NCBI GenBank assembly: GCA_031291275.1
Contig: JARLJJ010000108.1
Span: forward strand, 1-64,000
Length of the DNA: 64,000 nt
From: Formivibrio sp.
GTDB lineage: Bacteria; Pseudomonadota; Gammaproteobacteria; Burkholderiales; Chitinibacteraceae
Direction: 5' to 3'
Shown here: positions 26,333-35,827 of the stretch, piece by piece
Numbering within the stretch: the first letter of the stretch is position 1
Layout of the letters: every line of letters begins with the position of its first letter
Notes under the pieces: model-generated
What the model was told of the DNA's origin: nothing
Databases searched by the model: none
What the model saw: the letters and a program-made list of their open reading frames with translations, nothing else
Translations under genes and position numbers: made by a program

Positions 26333-26703
26333 GTTGTTTTTGGGGCTGAAACCTTTGCTAAAACGTGCTTGGTCGTGAATAAGTCAATACGGAATCCAGC
26401 AGGAGCTAACGTCGATGATCATATCCAATACGACGTTAATAGCAATGAAAATTATTTGCAATTGTGCGAGGAGTTCATTTAATGGCTTATGGCTGTCTTG
26501 TCTGAATATGGTTGAGCACGGCGACATGCTTGTAGAAATCACACAGCCATTCGGGAGCTGGCGAGGGGGATAACTTCGTCGTGCCGATACGATGCGCCCG
26601 CAGGAAATGCTTTTCGGCCTTTGATGATTATTGCGGCCCGCGCACTACCTCCTGCGCTTCCGGTAGAATTGCGTTTTGGTTTCATACAACAAGATTCCTC
26701 GCC
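26333..26703. other. intergenic region upstream of glnS
   Basis: No gene with credible start or codon use. It contains an 8-bp inverted repeat (listed separately) and, close to glnS, TAGAAT at 26664-26669, a fair -10 box giving a leader of about 27 bases; no good -35 box is at 16-18 bases. Confidence 0.5.
26407..26438. repeat. inverted repeat TAACGTCG / CGACGTTA
   Basis: A perfect 8-bp inverted repeat with a 16-base AT-rich spacer, about 90 bases upstream of the membrane-protein gene's start. It could be an operator for that gene. Confidence 0.35.
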
Positions 26704-28473
26704 ATGAACGCAGAAACACCCATCGTCAGCAATTTCCTCCGCAATATCATCGATGCGGACCTCGCCGCCAACAAGTTCGCCAGCCGTCGCTGGGGCGGTG
26801 GTCCGGGTGATGCCGCCAGTCACGCGGCTGGTGTAGCCGATCCGGCCAAGATTCGCACCCGCTTTCCGCCGGAACCCAATGGCTACCTGCATGTCGGCCA
26901 TGCAAAGTCGATCTGTCTGAACTTCGGCCTTGCACGCGATTACGATGGCGTTTGCCACATGCGCTTTGACGATACCAATCCGGAAAAGGAAGATCAGGAA
27001 TACGTCGATTCGATTCTGGATGCGATCCAGTGGCTGGGATTCGGCTGGGATGCCTTTGGCCAGAGCCACCTATACCACGCCAGCGATTACTTCGGTTTCA
27101 TGTTCCGCGCCGCCGAATACCTGATCGGGGCGGGACTGGCGTATATCGACCAGCAAACGCCCGAACAGATGCGCGCCAATCGCGGCGATTTCACCACGCC
27201 CGGTACCGATAGCCCGTTCCGCAACCGCCCGGCAGACGAATCGCTGACGCTGTTCCATGAAATGCGCGACGGCAAGCATGCCGACGGCAGCATGATCTTG
27301 CGTGCCAAGATCGACATGGCGTCCCCGAACATCAATATGCGCGATCCGGCGATCTACCGTATCCGCCACGCCGAACATCACCGCACCGGCAATGCCTGGT
27401 GCGTGTACCCGATGTATACCTTCGCCCATCCGATCGAGGATGCGCTGGAGCAGATCACCCATTCGATCTGCACGCTGGAGTTCGAAGACCAGCGCCCGTT
27501 CTATGACTGGCTGCTCGCGCGTCTGGCCGAAGGCGGCCTGCTCGCCGATCCGCTGCCGCACCAGTATGAATTTGCGCGCTTGAATCTGACCTACGTGATC
27601 ACCAGCAAGCGCAAGCTGATGCAGCTCGTCACCGAAAATCATGTCGAAGGCTGGGATGATCCTCGTATGCCAACCATCGTCGGCCTGCGCCGCCGCGGTT
27701 ACACGCCGGAAGCGATCCGCCTGTTTTGCGACCGCATCGGTGTGACCAAGGCTGATACCTGGATCGATTACTCGATTCTGGAAGGCGCACAGCGCGATGA
27801 TCTGGAAGAAAAAGCCGCACGCGCGATGGTCGTGCTCGATCCGGTAAAGCTGAAGCTGACCAACTGGGATGCCTTGTTCGGTACGAGTCAGACCGAGGCC
27901 TGTTCGGCACCAGTGCATCCGCATCATGAAGAAATGGGCAAGCGACACTTCAACCTGACACCGGAAATATGGATCGAGCGCGAAGATTTCCAGGAAGTGC
28001 CGGAAAAGGGTTTCCGTCGCCTGTTTCCGGATAACATGGCGCGACTGAAATACGGTTACGTGATCAAGTGCACCGGTTGCGAGAAAGATGCCGACGGCAA
28101 GATCAGCGCCGTGCTGGCCGAGATCGTTCCCGATACCAAGAGCGGTACGCCGGGCGCGGATAGCATCAAGGTCAAGGGTGTGATTACCTGGGTTTCCGCG
28201 AGCGAAGGGTTGGCTGCCGAAGTTCGCCTGTACGACCGCCTGTTTGTTGAGGCCCAACCCGATGCTGGCGGCAAGAATTTTCTTGATGCGCTGAATCCGA
28301 ACAGCAAGCAGGTGGTGACGGCTTGGGTTGAGCCAGGCCTGGCAATGATTGATGCCGGTGTGAGTATCCAGTTTGAGCGCCACGGTTACTTTGTGGCTGA
28401 TCGCAAGGATCACGGCAACGGCAAGATCGTGTTCAACCGCACGGTGACGTTGCGGGATAGCTGGGGCAAGTAA
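26704..28473 (+). CDS. glnS: glutaminyl-tRNA synthetase
   Basis: 589 residues, a class I synthetase. PPEPNGYLHVGHAKS (about 55-69) contains the HIGH-type motif and VITSKRKL near 300 is the KMSKS-type loop. The protein attaches glutamine to tRNA-Gln. It is about 35 residues longer than E. coli GlnS; part of the excess is a Gly/Ala-rich insertion just before the HIGH motif (about 30-47), common in betaproteobacterial GlnRS. The ATG at 26704 is the family start. The YgjP-like gene begins 2 bases past the stop, so they are co-transcribed. Confidence 0.96.
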   Translation: MNAETPIVSNFLRNIIDADLAANKFASRRWGGGPGDAASHAAGVADPAKIRTRFPPEPNGYLHVGHAKSICLNFGLARDYDGVCHMRFDDTNPEKEDQEYVDSILDAIQWLGFGWDAFGQSHLYHASDYFGFMFRAAEYLIGAGLAYIDQQTPEQMRANRGDFTTPGTDSPFRNRPADESLTLFHEMRDGKHADGSMILRAKIDMASPNINMRDPAIYRIRHAEHHRTGNAWCVYPMYTFAHPIEDALEQITHSICTLEFEDQRPFYDWLLARLAEGGLLADPLPHQYEFARLNLTYVITSKRKLMQLVTENHVEGWDDPRMPTIVGLRRRGYTPEAIRLFCDRIGVTKADTWIDYSILEGAQRDDLEEKAARAMVVLDPVKLKLTNWDALFGTSQTEACSAPVHPHHEEMGKRHFNLTPEIWIEREDFQEVPEKGFRRLFPDNMARLKYGYVIKCTGCEKDADGKISAVLAEIVPDTKSGTPGADSIKVKGVITWVSASEGLAAEVRLYDRLFVEAQPDAGGKNFLDALNPNSKQVVTAWVEPGLAMIDAGVSIQFERHGYFVADRKDHGNGKIVFNRTVTLRDSWGK

Positions 28474-28475
28474 GC

Positions 28476-28967
28476 ATGCAGGAACTGGCGTATTTGCGCG
28501 GCTATCCGGAGCCCGTGTTGCAGCAAGTGCGCCAGTTGCTGGCCAGCGGCGAGCTGGCCGGACATTTGGCGAAAAAGTACCCGCAAAGCCATACCGTGCA
28601 AAGTGATCGAGCGCTGTATGACTATGCGCAGGAACTGAAAAACCGCTTCCTGCGCAATGCGCCGCCGCTCAACAAGGTCTGTTACGACAGCCGGATCAAT
28701 GTGGTTCGCAACGCGCTTGGACTCAATACGGCTATTTCACGCGTGCAGGGCAACAAGCTGACGGCCAAGAACGAGATCCGGGTAGCGGCATTGTTCAAGT
28801 CTGCACCCGAGGCATTTCTGCGCATGATCGTGGCGCACGAACTGGCGCACCTGAAAGAGAAAAACCACGACAAGGCGTTCTACCAGCTGTGTTGCCATAT
28901 GGTGCCGGATTACATGCAGCTGGAGTTCGACTTGCGCCTGTATCTGACCTTGGGAGCCTTTGAATAA
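28476..28967 (+). CDS. YgjP-like metallopeptidase domain protein
   Basis: 163 residues. The zinc motif is HELAHLKEKNHDKAFY (about 121-136): HExxH with the third histidine five residues on, the layout of the YgjP/WLM-type gluzincins. An upstream YDSRINVVRNALG segment is also typical. No signal peptide, so cytoplasmic; substrate unknown. The start is 2 bases after the glnS stop with no separate promoter, suggesting coupling to glnS. Confidence 0.88.
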   Translation: MQELAYLRGYPEPVLQQVRQLLASGELAGHLAKKYPQSHTVQSDRALYDYAQELKNRFLRNAPPLNKVCYDSRINVVRNALGLNTAISRVQGNKLTAKNEIRVAALFKSAPEAFLRMIVAHELAHLKEKNHDKAFYQLCCHMVPDYMQLEFDLRLYLTLGAFE

Positions 28968-29153
28968 TTGCTGCGAAGGCGCATGACTGCGTCGCGCGGT
29001 GCTCGAAATCCTCATGTATTCCCACATACATTGCGGTTTCTGTGCTCCGTGCTCCTTGTCCTGCGCCTTCTCGCTGGCTTATTCAAAGGCCCCCGTTGCA
29101 AGCACAAAACCGCGCTGGTCTGATCCGCGCCACCCATTTACCGAGTGTCTTCC

Positions 29154-29984
29154 ATGACCAAAACCTACGAAATCCGTCCCGGCCAATCGGTCGAACTGCT
29201 CAAAGAGCTGCATATCCTGACCCGCGACGGCAAGATGAACCAGGACAGCCGGCGCAAGCTCAAGCAGGTGTATCACCTGTTCCAGTTTATCGAGCCGCTG
29301 CTCAAAGATGCGCAGCAGGATCATGCCGACATCAATCTGGTCGATCACGGCGCGGGCAAGTCCTACCTCGGCTTTATCCTCTACGACCTGTTCTTCAAAG
29401 AGCATGCGCCCGCCGGCCAAATATGGGGGATCGAAACCCGTGACGAGCTGGTTGCGCACACGCGCGAGCTTGCCTACCGGCTGGGTTTCGAGGGCATGAA
29501 CTTCCTGAACCTGTCGGTGGCCGATTCGATTACCTCGACCGAGCTGCCCGAACGCATCGATATAGTGACTGCGCTGCATGCCTGCAACACGGCGACCGAC
29601 GACGCGATCCGCTTTGCGCTGCAAAAGCAGGCGCGCTTCATTGTGCTGGTGCCGTGCTGTCAGGCCGAGGTCGCCGCCACACTGCGCAAGAACAAGGGTC
29701 GTGCGCTGAAATCACCGTTGACCGAGCTGTGGCGCCATCCGATCCACACACGCGAATTCGGCAGCCACCTGACCAATGTGCTGCGCTGTCTGCAACTGGA
29801 AGCGCACGGCTATCAGGTCAACGTGACCGAACTGGTAGGCTGGGAGCATTCGATGAAAAACGAGCTGATCATCGCCAGCCATAAAGGCTTGCCGGGACAG
29901 CGTGCTGCCGCTCGTCTGGCGGAAATACTTGAAACAGTCGGGCTGGAAGAGTTGTCCGAACGGTTTTTCACCGAAGTTGCATGA
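29154..29984 (+). CDS. class I SAM-dependent methyltransferase
   Basis: 276 residues. Motif I is degenerate but recognisable as INLVDHGAGKSYLGFIL (about 62-78), followed by WGIETRDELVAHTRELA, the acidic loop of the SAM pocket. VTALHACNTATDDAIRFAL and VLVPCCQAEVA resemble the Methyltransf_32/METTL25-like group. The substrate is unknown. A plus-strand stop separates it from the YgjP gene by 187 bases. Its TGA overlaps the start of the next gene (ATGA). Confidence 0.85.
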   Translation: MTKTYEIRPGQSVELLKELHILTRDGKMNQDSRRKLKQVYHLFQFIEPLLKDAQQDHADINLVDHGAGKSYLGFILYDLFFKEHAPAGQIWGIETRDELVAHTRELAYRLGFEGMNFLNLSVADSITSTELPERIDIVTALHACNTATDDAIRFALQKQARFIVLVPCCQAEVAATLRKNKGRALKSPLTELWRHPIHTREFGSHLTNVLRCLQLEAHGYQVNVTELVGWEHSMKNELIIASHKGLPGQRAAARLAEILETVGLEELSERFFTEVA

Positions 29985-30994
29985 GCGATAGCATGAACAA
30001 AGAAATGAAAACAATCCGCTGGGGCATGATCGGCTGCGGCGATGTCACCGAGGTGAAAAGCGGACCGGGCTTCTACAAGGCGGCGCATTCCACGCTGCTG
30101 GGTGTGACCAACCGCACCTTGGCCAAGGCGGTGTCGTATGCGCAGCGTCACGGTGTGCCCAAAGTCTACCCGGATGTGGTGACCTTGCTGGCTGATCCCG
30201 AGATTGATGCCGTCTATATCGCCACGCCACCGGCCGAGCACAAGGCGCTGACTCTGTTGGTGGCAGCGGCGGGCAAGCATGTGTATGTGGAAAAGCCGAT
30301 GGCGATGAATCATGCCGAATGCGTGGAAATGATCACTGCTTGCCAGGCCGCTGGGGTGCGGCTGCATGTGGCGTTCTACCGTCGCGCCATGCCGCGCTTC
30401 CTGCAGGTCAAGGACTGGCTCGATCAGGGCGCCATCGGCACGGTCTGCACCGTGAGCATCTTGCAGCGCCAGAAACCGGCGCCGGCAGAGCTCTCGCCCG
30501 ATACCATGCCCTGGCGTCTGAAACCCGAGGTGGCCGGTGGCGGCAAGTTTCTGGATATGGGCGTGCATGTGCTCGATATCCTCTGTTCCTGGTTCGGCCC
30601 GATCAGTGAGGTCCATGGCCAGGCCAGCAATCGCGCCGGTCTTTACGCGGTAGAAGATACCGTGACCGCCAATTGGCGCCATGCCGATGGGGTGTCGGGC
30701 ATCGGGAATTGGTGCTACGTAGGCCACGACGAGGCCGACCGGGTCGAAATCACCGGCACGCACGGACGGATCGAGTTCGAATTTTTTGCCGATTCGTCGC
30801 TGCGGCTGATCACGGCTACGGGCGTACAGGAAATGGCCATCGCCAATCCTGCGCATGTACAGCAACCATTGATCCAGAGCATCGTCGATGAACTCAATGG
30901 CGTCAGCACTTGTCCGGGCGATACGTCCATTGCCGCGCAGGTGAGTGCCGTGACCGATTCCATTTTGGCGGCGTATCGTCAGCGAATCGCGTAA
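29981..30994 (+). CDS. Gfo/Idh/MocA-family oxidoreductase
   Basis: 337 residues. N-terminal Rossmann fold with MIGCGDVTEVKSGPGF (about 15-30), then VYIATPPAEH and the family's EKPMAMN motif (about 106-112), with K107 as the expected catalytic lysine. The C-terminal domain has GGGKFLDMGVHVLDIL carrying the catalytic His. NAD(P)-dependent, acting on sugars, inositols or biliverdin-like molecules; the substrate cannot be read here. Start overlaps the methyltransferase stop. Confidence 0.9.
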   Translation: MSDSMNKEMKTIRWGMIGCGDVTEVKSGPGFYKAAHSTLLGVTNRTLAKAVSYAQRHGVPKVYPDVVTLLADPEIDAVYIATPPAEHKALTLLVAAAGKHVYVEKPMAMNHAECVEMITACQAAGVRLHVAFYRRAMPRFLQVKDWLDQGAIGTVCTVSILQRQKPAPAELSPDTMPWRLKPEVAGGGKFLDMGVHVLDILCSWFGPISEVHGQASNRAGLYAVEDTVTANWRHADGVSGIGNWCYVGHDEADRVEITGTHGRIEFEFFADSSLRLITATGVQEMAIANPAHVQQPLIQSIVDELNGVSTCPGDTSIAAQVSAVTDSILAAYRQRIA

Positions 30995-31009
30995 TGCCAA
31001 AGGGGTAAT

Positions 31010-32187
31010 GTGATTCGTCTATTGCAAAACATGTTGCGCCCCTGTCGTGGTTTGCCGACGACGGTGTATGTCCAGGTCGTTTGCAGCCTGATCAACAATA
31101 TCGGAGGTATTTCCAAACTGTTTTTGCCGCTGTATCTGCGTGAACACTATGACGTTAGCTATGCCCATATCGGCATGATGATGGGCGCGTATGGCGCAGG
31201 ATCGCTGATCGGTTCGATGGCCGTATCCTGATTGTCCTTTTCCTTGCCTTGTCCGGCGTTTGCCTTGTATTGCTCGGTTGTGGAGTTCCCTTGTGGCTGT
31301 TTGTGCCGTTGCTGTTGATTGGCGGACTGGCTGATGGAGCTTTTCGCCCGGTTAACCAGCGTCTTGTGCTGGAACCTTGCTTGGTCGAGCAACGACCGTT
31401 GGCACAGGGATTATTACGGGTGGCATTCAATCTGGGTGTTGCCGTGGCCGGCGTGACAGGCGGACTGCTTGCTTCGCTGGGATATCAATGGGTTTATGTT
31501 GCTGACGGTGCCGCATCGTTGCTAGCCGCCGCTTGGGTAACGTGGGCTTATCGCCGTTTCCCGGTTGCTTGGGTACGGAATATCCAGGCCCGCAGCGGAT
31601 CGACCGCTACGTTGAACGGACCATGGCAGGACAGTGTTTTTCTGCGGCTGATGTTGGGGATGGCGCTGGCAATTGCCGTATTCGATCAGATGTTTGTTAC
31701 ATTCGGCTTGTTCCTGCGTGAACAGGATGGGCTGGGTCCGGAGTGGATAGGCTATATGTTTACGCTGAATGGCCTGATGATTGTCGTTTTGCAAATTCCG
31801 GTGAGTCGACGGGTGCTGGATTGGGGATTGATGCGTTGTGCGCATCTTGGTGTATTGCTCACCGGGGCAGGGTTTGTCTGGCTTAATGCGGGGACAGGCG
31901 TGCTGTGGGCGGTGTTGGCCATGATCACGCTGACTTTCGGTGAATTACTGATTTCACCGACCTTTTCACAATTGATCATGATTCGCTCCGAAGGTCGGCA
32001 ACGTGGACGCTATATGGGTATATATACCGCAGCCTGGAGTGGCCGAGCGCTCTATGCTCCGGCACTGGGCACCTGGCTTTATGGAGCCTTGGGCGGTGCC
32101 AGATTGTGGTGGGTTTGCCTGGTCGTCGTGTGCGTATCCATCATGATTCAGCATGATGCTCTGCGGCGGATCATAAAAGATGTCTAG
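31010..32187 (+). pseudogene. MFS transporter disrupted by a frameshifting deletion
   Basis: Two frames together encode one major-facilitator protein. The first (31010-31231, GTG start after AAAGGGG) gives helices 1 and 2 and ends at a TGA. The second, open from before 31204 to 32187, continues with ADRFDGRILIVLFLALSG, the loop 2-3 signature and helix 3, then the remaining helices. The join is out of frame and about ten residues that normally sit between SLIGS and ADRF are missing. GCTGATCGGTTCG at 31204-31216 reads LIGS in one frame and ADRF in the other, which suggests deletion between two copies of this sequence. The second frame could only restart internally, so the transporter is probably inactive. 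Substrate unknown. Confidence 0.8.
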
Positions 32188-32839
32188 CATGCCTTACCTG
32201 CCCCCTCCCGACGCGGGGCTGGATATTCTCTATCAGGATGAATCGTTGCTGGTTCTCAACAAGCCCGCCGGCTTGCTCTCTGTGCCCGGGCGGGGCGAGG
32301 ACAAGGCCGATTGCCTGGCCAGCCGGGTGCAAGCGCAGTTTCCCGATGCGCTGATCGTGCATCGGCTGGATATGTCGACCTCGGGCATCATGGTCATGGC
32401 GCGCGGACTGCCTGCGCAGCGTGCACTAAGCAAAGCTTTTGAATTGCGCAGCACCCGGAAGTGTTATCTGGCTGTCGTCGATGGGGAACTGAAAGGCGAG
32501 GGGACGGTCAACTTTCCACTGATCACCGACTGGCCCAATCGACCGCGCCAGATGGTGGATCATGAGCTCGGCAAGTCAGCGCTCACGCACTGGCTGGCGC
32601 TGGAATACGCTGAAATGCAGGATGCTACGCGGGTTGAGTTGACGCCGGTGACTGGTCGATCGCACCAGTTGCGCGTGCATATGCTGGCGCTGGGGCATCC
32701 GATTCTGGGGGACGACCTTTACGCTTCACCCCAGGCGTTGACCAAGTCTGAGCGCTTGCTGTTGCATGCCTGTTTTCTGTCGTTGCCGCATCCGGTCACG
32801 CAACAACAACTTACCTTTACCTGCGCTGCGCCATTCTGA
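32180..32839 (+). CDS. rluA: RNA pseudouridine synthase RluA
   Basis: 219 residues, the same length as E. coli RluA. The catalytic aspartate is in VHRLDMSTSG (about 61-70); DWPNRPRQMVDHE and TGRSHQLRVHMLALGHPILGD match RluA closely. It modifies U746 of 23S rRNA and U32 of several tRNAs in E. coli. The start overlaps the end of the MFS pseudogene by 8 bases; an ATG three codons later is also possible. Confidence 0.93.
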   Translation: MSSMPYLPPPDAGLDILYQDESLLVLNKPAGLLSVPGRGEDKADCLASRVQAQFPDALIVHRLDMSTSGIMVMARGLPAQRALSKAFELRSTRKCYLAVVDGELKGEGTVNFPLITDWPNRPRQMVDHELGKSALTHWLALEYAEMQDATRVELTPVTGRSHQLRVHMLALGHPILGDDLYASPQALTKSERLLLHACFLSLPHPVTQQQLTFTCAAPF

Positions 32840-32879
32840 GATGATCCGGCCGGCATCGGGCCTAACAAGGAATCGTTCC

Positions 32880-33518
32880 ATGACTATTAATTCTTTCGAT
32901 GCCAAGGCGATCACCTGGGATACGACAGATCGCATCGAACGAGCCCGGATCTGGGCTGAGGCGTTCTTGCAAGCGGTGGCCCCCAGCCCTGATGCTGTGG
33001 TGGTGGATTTCGGCGCAGGGACCGGTTTGCTGTCGCTGAGCATTGCAGAGCGAGTACGCGAAGTGATCGCACTGGATAGCTCCGAGGGCATGCTGACGGT
33101 TCTCGGGCAAAAGTGTCAGGCCCGTGGCCTGGATAATGTCCGTTGCCAGCGTTTCGATATCGAAACTGATCCTTTGCCGGCAGAAATGTGCGATGTGTTC
33201 ATTTCCTGCCTCACACTGCATCATCTGCATTCTCCCGAGCACTATGCCCGAACCGCCTTGGCTGCACTCAAGCCGGGCGGTTGCGCTGTCGTGATCGATC
33301 TCGATGAAGAAGGCGGTGAGTTCCATTCGGATCACACCGGCGTGCATTACCACGGTTTTGCGCGTGATGGACTCCAATCTGTTTTTGCCGGGGCGGGTTT
33401 CCGCGATATTGACTTCCGGACAGTGCATCACATCCGCAAACACAGCCGCTCCGGCCCCGAGCGCGATTTCCCCTTGTTCATGCTGTTGGCGTATAAACCT
33501 GCTGCGGGTGAGGCCTGA
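32880..33518 (+). CDS. class I SAM-dependent methyltransferase
   Basis: 212 residues. Motif I VVDFGAGTGLLSL (about 41-53) and acidic loop VIALDSSEGML are clear, followed by CDVFISCLTLHHL as motif IV-like strand. The protein resembles UbiE/Cyp-type small-molecule methyltransferases with an extra histidine-rich end (HSDHTGVHYHGF). Substrate unknown. AAGGA lies 8 bases before the ATG at 32880. The flavin reductase gene overlaps its final stop region by one base spacing, so they form one unit. Confidence 0.88.
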   Translation: MTINSFDAKAITWDTTDRIERARIWAEAFLQAVAPSPDAVVVDFGAGTGLLSLSIAERVREVIALDSSEGMLTVLGQKCQARGLDNVRCQRFDIETDPLPAEMCDVFISCLTLHHLHSPEHYARTALAALKPGGCAVVIDLDEEGGEFHSDHTGVHYHGFARDGLQSVFAGAGFRDIDFRTVHHIRKHSRSGPERDFPLFMLLAYKPAAGEA

Positions 33519-33519
33519 A

Positions 33520-34074
33520 ATGCACCGATCCGTTGAACTGGAGAAAGCTTATCGCCTGCTCAATCATGGCCCGGTCACCCTGGTGACCAGCGCACATGGC
33601 ACCGCCCGCAATGTGATGGCCGCATCCTGGGCGATGCCGCTTGATTTCGATCCGCCCAAAGTAGCGGTGGTCATCGATAAAACGACTTGGACCCGCGCCT
33701 TGATCGAAGCCTCGGGTGAGTTTGCGTTAAATATTCCGGCGCGCCAGATTGCAGCAGCCGTGCTTGAGGTGGGCAACCGCTCCGGGCGTGACGGCGACAA
33801 ATTTGCCGCCTGCCAGTTGACGACATTCGCGGCAGAGAAAATTGCCGCACCGCTGGTAGAAGGCTGCGTTGCTTGGCTGGAGTGCAAGATCATCGACGAA
33901 GTGCATCAGCAACAGTCATATGACCTGTTTCTTGCCGAAGTGGTTGCTGCCCACGCCGATCCGCGCGTGTTCGACGGCCATTGGCATTTTGCCGACGACG
34001 CGCTGCGCACCTTGCACTATGTGGCGGGTGGCGCATTTTTTCAAACGGGAGCCGAATGTGTGGTTCAGGGATAA
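33520..34074 (+). CDS. flavin reductase family protein (FMN-binding split barrel)
   Basis: 184 residues. GPVTLVTSAHGTARNVMAASWAMPLDFDPP (positions 17-46) is the FMN-binding start of the split-barrel flavoprotein family, followed by FALNIPARQ. Such proteins bind FMN and reduce flavin or transfer electrons to partner oxygenases. The ATG at 33520 follows the preceding methyltransferase's TGA by one base. Partner unknown. Confidence 0.88.
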   Translation: MHRSVELEKAYRLLNHGPVTLVTSAHGTARNVMAASWAMPLDFDPPKVAVVIDKTTWTRALIEASGEFALNIPARQIAAAVLEVGNRSGRDGDKFAACQLTTFAAEKIAAPLVEGCVAWLECKIIDEVHQQQSYDLFLAEVVAAHADPRVFDGHWHFADDALRTLHYVAGGAFFQTGAECVVQG

Positions 34075-34098
34075 CGGATTGACTGGAAGGATTTATTC

Positions 34099-35808
34099 AT
34101 GAAGCTTCCCTTTATTTCATTGCCACCCAAAGTGCGCCACCTGTGGCGGCATTTCTGGCTGCTGACCAAGCCGTATTGGGAGTCGGAAGAAAAGTGGCGG
34201 GCACTGGGGCTGCTGGCGCTAGTGATTGGCCTGTCGCTGGGCCTGGTGTTCATGAACGTCCAGTTCAACAGCTGGTACAACGATTTTTACAATACGCTGC
34301 AGAAACTGGATTCGGTAGGGTTCAAGGCCTCCATCATCAAGTTCACCTGGCTGGCGCTGATCTATATCGCGATAGCAGTTTATGCCTTGTATTTTCAGCA
34401 GATGCTGGAAGTGAAATGGCGGCTTTGGCTTACGGAATATTATATTTCGCGCTGGCTGCACGGGCAGGGCTATTACCGCTTGCAGTTGACCGATCAGGGC
34501 ACGGACAACCCGGATCAACGGATTGCCGAAGATGTGGCGCAGTTTGTGTCGAGCACCTTATCGATCTCGCTCGGCCTGTTGCGCTCGGTGGTTACCCTGG
34601 CATCGTTCATCGGTATCTTGTGGACGCTCTCCGGGCCGATCACGCTCGCAGGTGTGACGATTCCCGGTTACATGGTCTGGGTGGCGATTATCTACGCCTT
34701 GATCGGAACGATTTTCACGATCCTGATCGGACGCAAACTAGTCGGCCTCAATTTCCAGCAACAACGTTTCGAAGCGGATTTCCGGTTTGGCCTGGTGCGT
34801 ATCCGCGAAAACGCCGAATCGGTGGCGCTCTATCGTGGTGAAAATGTTGAAGGCGGACGACTTTCGGCAAGGTTGGGTAATGTGGTAGCGAATTTCTGGG
34901 CCTTGATGCGGATGCAGAAGCGACTGGGCTGGTTCACCTCGTTCTGGGGCCAGCTGGCGATTATTTTCCCGATTCTGGTGGCCGCGCCACGCTTTTTTGC
35001 CCAGAAAATCACCCTTGGCGGCTTGATGCAAATTAATTCGGCTTTTGGGCAAGTTTATGGCGCATTGGATTTCATCATCGGCAGTTTTGGATCCTTGGCA
35101 AACTGGAAAGCGGTGATCGATCGGCTGTCCACTTTTCGCGAAGGACTGGATGTCGTCGAAAATCTTCCCGTGCTGGTACCGCAACGAATAGGCGATAGCT
35201 TGGATCTGTCCAGGATTTCGGTCAACAAACCCGACGGTACGCAGCTGGTGAACGAACCCGCTATAAGGCTGAATGCCGGCGAACGACTATTGATTCGCGG
35301 CCCGTCCGGTTGTGGCAAATCTACGCTGTTGCGTGCCCTGGCCGGTATCTGGCCTTATGCCGAAGGGGCCGTGAGTTATCCTGCACAAGGTGATGTGCTG
35401 TTTTTGTCGCAAAAACCCTATCTGCCGCTTGGTACGTTGCGTACAGCGTTGTATTACCCGCATGAGCCCGCAAATGATGCCGATGCCTTGTTGCCGCTGA
35501 TGTATCTCGCCGGGTTGGGCCATCTGGTGTCGCGTCTGGATGATACCGATCAATGGAGTCATATTCTCAGTCTGGGTGAGCAGCAGCGGGTGGCGTTTAT
35601 TCGCGCCTTGTTGGTCAAGCCGAAGCTGTTGTTCCTGGACGAGGCCAGTTCCGCGCTCGATGGCAAGGCCGAAGCTACGCTTTATGCTGCGCTGGTCGAG
35701 CGCCTGCCGCAGAGTATTCTGGTCAGCGTTGGTCATCGCGAGAGCCTGATTGCGTATCATGGGCGGACCTTGACCTGGCTTGCCCCGGCGGATTGGCAAT
35801 TTGCTTGA
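34099..35808 (+). CDS. ABC transporter, fused permease/ATPase of the SbmA/BacA-ABCD type
   Basis: 569 residues. The first 330 or so form a six-helix membrane domain of the SbmA/BacA type (VQFNSWYNDFYNTLQKLD, NPDQRIAEDV). The ATPase follows: Walker A GPSGCGKST (about 401-409), signature LSLGEQQRVAFIRAL (about 490), Walker B LLFLDEASSALD (about 511), and the switch His. The group includes E. coli YddA, mycobacterial Rv1819c, which takes up cobalamin, and peroxisomal ABCD proteins. The substrate here is not determined. GGAAGG lies 8 bases before the ATG. hemE begins 19 bases after the stop. Confidence 0.92.
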   Translation: MKLPFISLPPKVRHLWRHFWLLTKPYWESEEKWRALGLLALVIGLSLGLVFMNVQFNSWYNDFYNTLQKLDSVGFKASIIKFTWLALIYIAIAVYALYFQQMLEVKWRLWLTEYYISRWLHGQGYYRLQLTDQGTDNPDQRIAEDVAQFVSSTLSISLGLLRSVVTLASFIGILWTLSGPITLAGVTIPGYMVWVAIIYALIGTIFTILIGRKLVGLNFQQQRFEADFRFGLVRIRENAESVALYRGENVEGGRLSARLGNVVANFWALMRMQKRLGWFTSFWGQLAIIFPILVAAPRFFAQKITLGGLMQINSAFGQVYGALDFIIGSFGSLANWKAVIDRLSTFREGLDVVENLPVLVPQRIGDSLDLSRISVNKPDGTQLVNEPAIRLNAGERLLIRGPSGCGKSTLLRALAGIWPYAEGAVSYPAQGDVLFLSQKPYLPLGTLRTALYYPHEPANDADALLPLMYLAGLGHLVSRLDDTDQWSHILSLGEQQRVAFIRALLVKPKLLFLDEASSALDGKAEATLYAALVERLPQSILVSVGHRESLIAYHGRTLTWLAPADWQFA

Positions 35809-35827
35809 TATCTAAAAAGAGAAAAAT

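Noticed and set aside
31249-32187. Second half of the MFS gene as an independent transporter
   Set aside because: The frame is open further upstream into the loop 2-3 motif and would start at a TTG inside helix 3; it lacks helices 1 and 2.
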